DNA of 64,000 nt from Oryzias latipes. Taxonomy: Eukaryota; Chordata; Actinopteri; Beloniformes; Adrianichthyidae. Both the position numbers and the translations under genes were made by a program. Position 1 is the first letter of the stretch; every line of letters begins with the position of its first letter. The stretch covers positions 19,779,494 through 19,843,493 of the forward strand of contig NC_019881.2 in NCBI RefSeq assembly GCF_002234675.1, read 5' to 3'. The notes beneath the pieces were generated by a model. That model did no database searches. It was not told the origin of the DNA and saw nothing but the letters and a program-made list of their open reading frames with translations. Below are positions 11,253-23,200 of the stretch, one piece after another.

Positions 11253-11284
<32 letters not shown>

Positions 11285-14200
11285 GAGGCCGCACTGGTTT
11301 GTGGATCGCCCTGCAGGTACATCATTACACCACTCTGCCAATCGCCTTGAGTCTGGTAGGCTGATGAATGAAAACAAAACAGAAAGCTAGTGTTAAAGTA
11401 AGCAGCTTCTAGTTCTTGAACTGTTTCTGACAAAATGCCTTGAGTTGTGTTGAAGCTGCTCCTGCCATGAAATCAGCTTTTAAAGCAGATGGAAACTCAG
11501 AATATGAGCAAGCACAGGAAAGAGTGTAAAAACAGGAGTGAGGGGAGGAGAAAGTGCAACGAATGAGCGATGGAATGAGAACGAGAGCCTGGCCGGGATC
11601 AGCAGAAACGAGTAGAAGAGCAGAAACCAGAGCAGGAAGAGGCGCGGGATTGAGAGCGTAAGATCGAACCCAGGAACCGGATTAGAAATCAGTGCAGGAA
11701 CAAGGGTGCAGGATGGATAGTAGGATTGAGCGTAGGAACCAGCGCGGGATCGAACGTTGCGTTCCAACCCAAGAAAGAGTGTAGGATGCAGAGATGAGAG
11801 GAGGAACGAGCGTGGGATCAGGAGTTTAGGATCGAAAGTACGAACATGAATGGATGAATAAACGCGGGATTGAGCGTACCGGATCGAGCCCGAGAACATG
11901 AATAGAAATGAGCGTGGCATTAAGAGTGCAGGATGAAAGTAGGTTTGAGCCCCAGAATGAGAGTAGGAACGAGCGCTGGATTCAGCAGAGCATTTAAAAC
12001 GCAAGAAAAAACAATTTGAGAGCGCAGGATCAAGAACAGGAGCCAAAAGGAGCAAAGCAGGAGCGAGTGACACACACAACTGAAGGACAATGAGATCACA
12101 AAGATGAGGATAAATAACTGCTAAATCTTTGTTAAATAATAATCAAAACAGAAATAGTCTCCTTTAGAAATAAGTGTGTTAGTTTCCACCTTCCACCATG
12201 TGATGCCCCACATCCCAGTAATAATCCTCAGAAATAACGTCGATCCAAGTCCTTAAATTAGAAATACAACAATGAACACAAACCAGAAGCAGCGGCAGAC
12301 TCGCGGGAAGCCTCCATGGCGAACGCATCGGAGGACGCCTCGTTGTTTCCACTTCCGTGTGAGTTGGACGGAACCATAGCCAGAAGTCCTGCAGAAACAC
12401 AACCAAGTGTTTTAAGATGCCCATCTGAGGCTAAAGCTGCTCGTTTTTGATGCTTCCTTTAGTTTTTTCTGAACAGTAGACTCCAGAAAACACGAAATGA
12501 AAGAATACAGAAACAACGTTTCCCTTACCGAGGCCTCGGTAGCAGGACAGCTGCTGGTAGATCTGCTTCATCCGCTCGATGTTGATGCGGCTGGCTTCTG
12601 CGTGGTTCACCATGGGCTTCGGGTAATGAACGCCGATGATGCACTTGGCCGCCTTCTGCACGCTGTCTGGAGCGTTCCACGGGTCATATATGTACTTCGC
12701 TGGAAATCCCCTCAGAATGGGCAGGTAGCGTCTGAGCAGAGATGGAGGCAGAATGTGGATTAAAACGCATGTAAACAGTTCCCGGCCTGGTTTGAAAAGT
12801 CAGACAAAGGATCAGAAGAAACACAGAATCTGAGGCAGGAAATATTCAAACCGACGGCGGTGAGCAGCCATGACCCAAAGGCAGACTCACCGTATGTAGT
12901 CTCCGTTGGGGTCGGTGCGTCGGCCAAAGCCCACCGGGCAGTAGCAGTGGAAGAACTGCTGGAAGAAGGAGCTGCAGGAGAGCCACATCCAGCTGCCGGC
13001 GTTGACGCTCCAGTCTGCGTCCAGCAGCAGCTCCTCAAACACCTGAGCAGAAGCACAGAGCTGCTGTCAGCCCACAGCCAACACCGTCTCCCCCTGCTGG
13101 CCGTCAGCCGGTGAGCGACAGAAACGCCCTCGACCATATTTTCTGCACCGTAGGGTGAAGCTGACTAGAAAGCGCATCAATAATGTTCACATGTGTGTCA
13201 TACATACAGAGCCATCAGGCACAATAAGGGAGACATCATTCAGACTTTATTAACTGTGTTCACAGTGACTGGAACTTGTTTGTAACACGCTACATATTAG
13301 GCTCGTTAAAAACGTCAAGCCGTGTTAGCATGTTCACAATGACTGTAACTCTCAACCTTGTTAGTAACACAAACCGGTAAAACTCCTAACCTGGTTAGTG
13401 ACACATGATTAAACCATGACACCGTGACAACACTAACTATCAACCTAAAAATCCACAGTTCAACACCGCTGCTAGCTAGCCACATAACCGTCCTCATAAT
13501 GACACCCAACCTTGTTTCATATACAAGGAACTCCCTCTTAAAAGACAAACTGTGGATAAAAAAAAAAGAAACCAGACCCTCATCATAGAACTCCACTTCC
13601 CATGATGCCCTGCACCTTTAGACCTTCTGCCTGACCCACATATGTGACCCTGTTTGAGGAGGCCGCTTCACAGTAAAGATGAACTTCGTTGTCAGACCTG
13701 CTGAAGACGGCTGTGTCCCAGCGACCCGCCCTGAACGATGATAAAGCGGTTCTTTAACACATTCATGAGAGAAAAAGAGAGGGCTCTACCTTCATGCCCT
13801 CCTCCCAGCTGATCCACAGGTCCCCTCTCGTCAGGAAACAGGCCACGGCGTGCCGGGCCAGGTGGTGGATCCAGCCCTCCTGCCTCAGCTGAGTCATGAT
13901 GGCGTCGATCCACGGGAAACCGGTGCGGCCCTCCGCCCATTTGGCCAGCGCCTCTGGGTTCCGGTCCCAGGGCATCTGGACGCAGATGGGGTTGCTCTCC
14001 ATCTTGTCGAAGCAGGGGTTGTTGGTGGCGGCGGTGTAAAAGAATTCACGCCACAGCAGCTGTCCGTACAGCGAAAGAGGGGGGGAGCTGTTCTTCTTCA
14101 CCTGAAAAGATTTAGACAAAGGTTCCATGACTGCTTTGAAGACCCTGATCATCTGTTGATCCATCATATTAAAGCATTTCCGGTGGTTTTTGATGAGGAT

Positions 14201-17200
14201 TATGCTGTTTTTAGCCAGAATTAAAGTAAAAAACCTTCTACTATTCATGCCGTGATTTAGGACACCGTTTCTGCAGAGCAGCGGTGGTTTATTAGAAATT
14301 TGCCTTTGAGTTGTGGGGGGGACTGTTGCCGCTGAACAACGGGCTTGTTGCCCGCCAAATACATGTTCCACCACACTAATAAGCTCTTTATCAACTGCAT
14401 TTTTACGTCTGCTCCTGATTCACAGCCATTCAAGTAAAAGTAATGAGAAATGCTATTCTAATTATCTTGATATTTGTCCTCCATCATCAGAAAAAGCCTC
14501 AAGAAAACACAAAAAATTCCATTTTCATCGGAGTGAATCTTTAACCCTTTTACTAAGCAGTCAAAAGAATCTGAACAAATTAAATTAAAACTTTTTTAAA
14601 TGCTTGATCCTGATTTGCACTGAAAAGAAAAATTAAATGTAGCTTTATTGCCCAGATTCAAGCTTTACCCTTGAGCACCAGCGTTTTATCTCCAGTTTTG
14701 ACGTTTTTGGAACTACTGTAACACCCATTTAATGAAATCCCAGTGGATTCTGAAGCGCAGAAAAGCAGCTGATTGCGTCAACAGTGGGAGAGTTACGGCG
14801 TGTTTTTTAGGCGTCTTCAAACCAGAACGGTTTCCTCTTTGACATCATTCTTAAAAACTAGTTGATCTCTAGTCTGCTGCTTCACTTCCATCCACTCACC
14901 TTCCTGTAGAGGTCGGTGAGTTTGAAGTAAAAGAGGCGGCAGGACAGGCAGCCGAAGCGCAGGTAGGGGCTGAGGCCGGTCGGGCTGGCCAGCAGCGAGT
15001 TGGCGTTCATTCTGGGACGCTCAAAGTTGGCCACCCACGCCTGTCGGAGATCGGATATGGAAATGCACAGAAGGTCAAAGCTTTCCAATCAAGGATTCGT
15101 GGAAAAAAAAAACAAAAAAAAAAAAACAGGTTCATGAGCTGCTTGAACACCGACCTTCCTCTCCAGATGCCTCTCCAGGCGCGTCAGAGCCTCCGTCTCT
15201 CCTCCGGGCCACACGGCTGACGACAGGCCTTCAGTATCAAAGCCTGCCAGGAATCCATAGAAACCCACATATTTATCACAACCTGTAATTCTGTTCATCA
15301 CAAAGTCCCAGAAACTTCACGGTTTCATCTCAAACTAAATGGTAGTGGTTTTTTTCTTTGCTGTACTCACCCAGTTCCTCCAGGGAGGGGACTCCAAACT
15401 TTTCGTCGTGGTCGTCAGACAGAGGCGTGGTGCATTTGCCCATGACCTCGGCTGTGATGGACTCCACTGGCATCTCCACTGGATCCATGCGGCTGATGAG
15501 GGTCTGGAACCGCTTGTAGGTGAGAGGAGACTGACCGCCATTCAGCTCTATGATCCTGTAAATAACCAGGAACAGCCAAATAAGGAAAAGAACAGGCGTG
15601 CAAAGACAGCGGTGACCCCTCTGTTGTTTGACTCACTGGTCCAGATCGTAGAGCGTATGGGACACCCGGACTGTCACCTCCACTCCGGCCTCAGAGGCCA
15701 GCTTCTTAATGGCAGCATCGCGCTCCTTTCCAAAGGGCTCAGAGTCGTACTCGTAAGACAGGCGAGCGATCTTCCATTCCTGAAGAGCAGCACATTTAGC
15801 TTTGAGGCCGACAGCACGGTCATTTCGCTTCCAGTAAAACCGACGAGAACACGTCACCTTGAAAAGTCTGGGAAAGACATCGGTGGGTTGGCCTCGGATC
15901 ACAAAGAGACGAGAGTTGAGCTTACGGAGGCTGGCATCCAAGTCCTCCAGACTCTGAAGTAAGAACCTGCAGAACGGCAGCAAGGATGGAAGCAAAGTGA
16001 AGTTTAGAAATGCGTCCGCATCCCGGCCTGCAGCAATTCTACACCAAACATCACGGCCGTAGACCGCTTGGTGACCCTGTAGAGTGCCTACGTTCTTTTT
16101 ATGGCCGTGCTGCAAGTGACAGGTTGTAGAAGATACTAGAACACCATGAAAGGGTGTCTCATGGATTTTTTCTCAGCTCCCCCAAATCCTGCAAACTGTG
16201 CAAGGAACCAGTTAGTGCTGTTCAAGTTTGTTCATGTTTTTGTTAGTAATTAGGAAACTAGACAGAGTGTAGTTTGTGTTGCTGTCCTATAGGCACTTAC
16301 ACATCACCTGCACACACACCATCTGCACAGCATTTGAGTGTGGGCAGTAGGCGGTCAGATCTCGCCCCTTACTTATGACTAGACGATTGCGTAAAGACAC
16401 CGTATGACAGCATCATATGTACATCACAAGTGCATAAAACTTACATTAGTTATACCTCACAAAACACTTTCCGCACCAACAACAATCGTATTTTCATGAC
16501 GTCCTTTGAGGTGGCCGTACAAGTCTCAGGGGAAGTGAAAGACTCATTGTACAGGTAAACCCCATTTAACACGGAACTATTCCATCCTTTAGTTTTCTAC
16601 CACTTGTTCAGGGCTCAGGTTGAGGGTCAGCAGTCTCTGAAAAGACCTCCTGTCCTCCTGTTCCTTATGTGAGGAAAAAGGCAGTTTTCTCTCCCGACTT
16701 CACTCTTTCTTTTCACAACAGACCGGTAAAAGTCCGCCTCACTGCACTGGTTTTTCCCTCTTTCCTGGCTATATTCATGAAGGTCCAGATGTTTAAAACT
16801 CCTAAAACCAGATGTTTGATCATTTATTGGTGTAAAAAAAAAAAGCGTTCACACCATAGAAAATAATATTGAAGCAAAACTTTTCAGCCTTCTTTGCTCC
16901 TCGTCAGTCAGCGGGTTTCTTTGGTTTGACTGACTGGAGCAACCATATCCTGTCCTGGGGGGTCTGATCTCTGATGTCCCACATCTGACATGACAAAGTT
17001 GCTTTCAGCTGATCTTCTGAACAGAGGTTGACCACTCTACCTCCATGGTAAACAGTGACAACTGATGATTTCCAGTTGAAATCACCAAGAAAGACCAACA
17101 TCTTTTTTTCTGAATCCCCCGATTCAAGATCTCACTGACGAATGACACAAACAACTCCTCCCGTGGTAAAAGGGGCTGTTAGTGTAAAAATAAATATCCA

Positions 17201-20200
17201 GGGGGGGTTCAAAATGTGTCTGCTTGCAACACTAAAACGGTTCAAGTGTTGAGTCACCAGAAATGTCCAACCAGGATAATGTCAGGGAGCCGGGGGAAGC
17301 AGGAGGATAATTACCCCCTTATTGGTTGGTGAAGGAGCCTTATTTTGGTAAGTGGGTCACTGTTAGGTAATACTCACAAAAGCAACCAAAACTCAAAAAC
17401 TTAGCCAATGAAAACAACACAACTTTAGGGGTTCTTGGAAATAATTTACCATATTTAGGGGAAAAAGTCATTTTAATCCCATCAATCCTAGTCTTTCATT
17501 CATTTGTTTCTTACCACATTGTATTTTAACAACTACACAACCGATACACATAATTCATGTTGGACTAAAACATGGAAATCTGCTCAGTTTTAATTATATA
17601 TACAGAATTTTGAAGATGTAATGAATGTGTGTGTGAATGGGTGTATGGAACTGTGACTGTAAAGCACTTTGGGCCTTCAAAGAAGGTAGAAAAGTGTTAT
17701 ATAAGTAAATGCCATTTACCATTTATCTATGAAGAGTTGGAATAAAAAAACAACTGCGCTGCTTGAAGCCAGAAAGTTTCCGTCTGCCTTGTACAGGCTA
17801 CAAACAGATGTCGGCTCTCTTCCATCTCATTATCGGCTCAGACGATTAAAATACCAAACATTAAACAATTAAAATACCAAACAAACAGCAGCTAAAAGGA
17901 AAATCCCTAACATCGCATAAATGAGTCAAACCAGGTTACTGCACAAATGTTCCATTCTTATGCAGACCAATGGCCTAATATCTCTTTGAATCAGTTTCTT
18001 CTGTTTGGTTTCGTAGCAGCAGGCCTGTAAGCGGCACATGAGTCTGGCTTCACTCTACATGACGTCAGTGGGCAAAAACACTGACCAGCAGGGACATTTA
18101 TTCCTGGATCACAGAGTTTCTTGTGTGTAATATCCTCTGCCCCCCACCCCCTCGCCCTCTACAATAAGAAGTGGGAACAGTAAACATTAGATTACACCCA
18201 CAGGCAGGCAGTAACGTTGCCATGGGCACCGAACAGGAAAGTGGACACTTTGGTGTCCTTTGGGTCTAATCATGTCTTTTAAGAATCAGGCTGTTCTGTG
18301 ATATTTCTGACAACTTAACATCGGTGGTTTGGTTCAACATGAGCAGAAAGATCAACAAGGTTGACAGATTGGCATTCGTCTTTCTGTTTAACTTTCCGTT
18401 GATTATAATCCGGAATATTTATCTTTTCACCATGAACTGAATATTAAGAGCAGACGGCTCAGATTTCCATAAGTTCACCTTTTTCCAGGACTGAGTTCAG
18501 GTCAGAGGTCAGAGACTGCAGGCCTCACAACCTTGAGATCTGTGCGTGTCACACTGTCCTCAGCTACCCCTCCTTCCTATCCTCTGCAAGCAACGCTTTA
18601 AATGGAGGCACTCCACCCGAGCTACATCCTCTTGACAGGTTTTGCGTAATCAACAGTCAGCCTAAAGAAAAACCTCCCACAGTTCCACGTTCAAAGCAGA
18701 AGGTGAAAGCAGATATCCATGCGGCTCGTTGGGATTGGAGCTTTCAGATCTCAGACTGCCATGAGGGCAGAAGTAGGTCACAACAAAAACAGAAAGAATG
18801 GAAGCTCTTCTACTAACACATTGACCTAGATTGGCTCGAGGAGGGGCAGTGGGGAGAGTTATGGTGATTATGTAATCATTTACAGGGAAACGACTCTTCA
18901 GGATCTGAAGAGCAGGAGCTCATGACGGACGCAACGGGCTGTAGCACCCTCCTTACAGACATGGACTCCCACAAAGCTGTGAAGGTCAACAACCAGATTC
19001 TGAAAGCCCTTCACCTCAACAAGCAGTCTCAGATGGAAGAAATGATCTCAATAACCCGTTTGCACATCTAAAGAGTGCAGCAGAACTGATAGACTGATGG
19101 CAGCTGGAAGACTTGCTGACAGTTTTCACCTTCAACTGTCTCACTTTTTTGTGGATTTTTTTCAGTGAAACTTTGCAAGCTTCTTTTTTCTCTCTCTCTT
19201 TTGTGTTCCGTGTCCTGATTGGGTGTTATCAATCAATCAATCACTGTGTCTCATGTACAGAAAAGATTCAGCTTTCCAAATCGACATAAATCCTTCAATC
19301 GCAATCAGATCTTTTTTTTTCCCATTCTAAAACTCTGGATTTGTTTTTTAACAGAGGGTTTAAACAAGAGAGAAAAGTATCAAAACGTTCATGTCCGTCT
19401 GAGAAAAGTGGATAAAGTGTGTAGAGAGGAGTTTTAAAACATCTGTAATCCTACTTCACAGATTTCACATTTCACGGGTTATTTTTAGAGTAGCCAGGAC
19501 TTCCTACTTTCTAGGTTTTATGTTGGTGAACATAATAGCTGAATAAAAAGAAACTCAATAAAATAAATTGAACTGGTTTTGTTTCAAACTGTGTTCAAGT
19601 TTTCATACAGAATAACATGGATGTGCACAACAGAGGCTACACTCTGGTGCCCTAACTATTCCAGGAGTGGCTGGGACCACCCTGCAGGACCAGCTAGGGG
19701 AAGCAATGAAAAAACCTGTAGAGGAGACCCCGTCAGAGTGGAAACAGTCTGTTTTTACGGCTGCAGCACATGGAAAACAACAAGCGAACCAATCGAGAAG
19801 GAGCAGTTTCTCCACAGAAGCCCTGAACCCCACGTCTGGGTCACAGGCTGAGGATGGTGGAGAGTTTTGGCTGTGAAGCTTTGTGCGTAACACTGAAGGT
19901 TAAGGCTGGAGCAGCATGCAGCCCATGGCTTTTTACAGACCACTACGGCTCTTAGTCTTATCTCCACGTGACGCTTCAAGCACGTCTGCACCCTGAAAGG
20001 TGGCCGTAAAGCTGCTCCTCAACAGATTACTGAAGAAATGTCAAACATGTGAATCTATATGAGAAAACAGTTTTAGCGCTTAGCTGTCCGGTTGGTGTTT
20101 GTGTTGCCCGGACATGATCTGTAAATCACAAAAACACGTCATTTGACCATGTGGAGACGCTATGTATGTGAATTACTAACCACACACAGACAATCCACCA

Positions 20201-23200
20201 GAGAAATAAACAGCTGTTACTCATTCTGTCTGTCAGGACAACCACTCTTGCTCGGATACCTTTTTTTAACATCTTAACAGACCCATGAGTTGTCTCGCAC
20301 CTAAGTGTGTGAAACTTGTTCTCCACATTTGACCCATCCCTGGGGGAGCTGTGAGCGGCAGACACAGGCGCGCTCGGGAACCATTTGTTGGTTTAACCCC
20401 CCAGTCCAATGCTTAATGCTGCAGCATTAAGCTGGTATGACCCGGTCATGGATTTGAACTCACGACTTACAGTCTCAGGGCGGACACTCCTCCACAAGAC
20501 CACTGAACTGGCCATTTCTCATATGTGGCATCATAAAATGAACCAATTGAACCTTGAATGTTGGCAATCAGCTGCTTTATGTACATATTTTGCATGTCTA
20601 GAAACACATTTATTGACCTGTGAAGCACGAAAACCGCCCCTAAAGTTCATCTTCCAACAGAGAACCAGTAGAACGGCACACATGAGAATCTAGGTCTGCT
20701 TCCATCTCATGTGGTGCAGCAACAGTGAAACAGAAACATCCACGAGAACTAAATATTTAACCACGAATGACCATGAAGCTTTGGGTACAAAAACCTAGAC
20801 AACCGAAAAGAAACAACAGCTGCAAACCCTGTTTATTCTCGTTTTGTAACTAAATGTAATGTTTGACCAAAGTTAACCAAACCAGTCTGACAAACTCTGC
20901 ATCACATCTTTATGAGCTTCTTCTTTGAGAATTGTTTTGTCTCGTGCTTTCAATTTAATTTAGCTAAGAAGCAAAGGGTTTTAAGTCTTTTTTTAAACTA
21001 GTTTAACACATTTAAAGAGTATTTAATGAACCTTTTGTTTGTGTTTTGCTGTTATTTCAGGATTCCTTTCACCTCCAGGTCTTCTAGACTCAAACTGAGC
21101 AAACAGTAATTCATCCTGTGTCATTAGGAAGATGCAGAGTCGTTTTCACCACCATGTTAGTTCCTGTTGACACAGTTCAGGCGACTGTGGCTGGTTAAAG
21201 AAGGAATACTTAACCGAAAATTAAAATGTACCATTAATTATCAAATAATCTTTAAAGATTTACATTTTTTGTCTGAAAAAAGAAATTACCTGAATCTTTA
21301 GAGGCTTTTTGAAAACAATGTCCGCCTTAAAAAACTGGAATAAATTCCATTTTCAAATCACCAGGTTTAAATGTGATTAAGGATCCACTCATTTGTTACA
21401 TTTTCAGCCAAAAAAAAAAAAAAACAATTTTCACACAAATAATGACTTACATGTAAGAAAAGTGCGACTTTAATTTGCAACATTATGCATTTCTACAATA
21501 AAAAAAGAACATGTGTTTTATAAAACATGCTAAATATTACTTTTATACATGACTGATGCTATTTTTTTTAAATCAAAGCCTCAGTTGATTCTATCAAAGA
21601 CTTATTATTTGAATAATGAGATTTTTTTTTTTTTAGAAATCAAGTTTTCAATTGAAACAAATAATTACTATAGGAATATTAGGCCAGAATTTCTTCAAAG
21701 TCTCATTTTTTACCCATATTTTCTTGTATTTCCTAGCAAGCTGTTAAAGTATCGCTCTGATCATCTTTTGATCTATTTAAAAAAAATCTGTAGTATCTGC
21801 AGTGCAGCAGCAGTTCATTAGAAATTTCCCTCAGAGTTTGTTGCCCGAACTGCTGAATGCGGAATCATCCCGCCCCCTCTTCCCATCCCCCTTAACTGAG
21901 AGCTCTCCGTTTACACACTCTACCGCTAGCTTACAGCCCCTCTCTCCTCCAGCAGAGCAACGATAATGGTGAGTTGTTCTGTTTTATCGTTTAGATCAGT
22001 GCTTCTCAATTATTTTTTGCCAGGCCCCCCCTAGGAAAAGAAAATGTTTCGCGCCCCCCCTGACCCCCCCCCCCCCCCATAACCCCCCCCACACACACAC
22101 ACAGACACACTCGCGCGGTGACAATACATCAGGTCAGTATCTATAAAATTTGTATACCTAAAATTGTATCTTTTAACACTAACAAAAGAAAAAAGCAAAA
22201 TAAATCCACTTTCAACAAATATTAACTTTATTTAGCCACAGAAACCCTGTTCTAGTCTAAAACAAAAAAGAAGCTGAAAGTACCTGAAATAAAAAAATCT
22301 GTCATTCCTTATTTAAACTAGAAACATTTTGACCAACTGAACCATTTGATGCTGAAAAAAATAATTCAATCAATAAATAATATTAAATCTAAATTGATCT
22401 GAAACATTAACACAGCAGCACCAATATATTTAACGTTTTTAGTCTGAAGAAATAGGTAAAAACGTGCTGATTTTTTTTTTCTAAATGACGGATTGTTTAT
22501 TTCTGATCTCATAAAAGTGCAGCTGTTTTCCTGCATTACCTGCTGTCTTTATGTCTGTCTGACACCAACTAAACCACAGGCAGACAAAGAAAACATGGAT
22601 GGAAAATAAAGACACGTCATCAAAATGTCTACAATAGTTCATAAAGAATGACATTGTTAGCATGAGCTTAGGAATCTAAGGGCAGCGGTGATCTTGGGCA
22701 ACAGGCAGCGGTAGCAGTGGTCCGCGTGCCCCGATTCCCCTGGCAGACAGGGCCCACACCACCCCTCCCCTTTCGTTCTCACTCGCGCAGCCGCGGACAG
22801 ACAGAACAGACAATAGGAACCGAATAGTGGACCAGATTATTTTCCAAGCACTGAGCCGCTGTCACCGCTGCCCCCACGTTAAATTTGCGCACCGGACAAA
22901 CCTGTGCCTAAAACCGCCACCACCGCGCGCCCCCCCTGGCATCGCTTCGTGCCCCCCCCTGGGGGCGCGCCCCACTATTTGAGAAGCACTGGTTTAGATC
23001 CAGATTCCAGCTCAGATGAGGAAAATGTAAATGTACATGGATCCATCTATTACTCTGCCTTAGAAAGAGGCGGAGCTGAGAGCTTGTGGCCCGCCCACCG
23101 TATTTTCCACGTCACAAATACAATCTTTTTCCAACTGCATTTTTTCTGCAGTACAAATACTTTCCCCCCCCAACTTTGTAATCCTGAACATTTCATCTTA

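Noticed and set aside
11480..12079. 199-codon minus-strand open frame in cry1 intron 10
   Set aside because: It follows from low stop-codon frequency in a purine-biased minisatellite. It lies between two in-phase cry1 exons and resembles no protein.
16904..17101. Minus-strand frame beginning LVFLGDFN, resembling the GDFN motif of LINE endonucleases
   Set aside because: Only the short motif fits. The rest of the frame shows no endonuclease or reverse-transcriptase motifs, so it is not supportable as a LINE fragment.
20268..20513. tRNA gene
   Set aside because: The A and B boxes are imperfect, no cloverleaf closes, and SINE body sequence follows.
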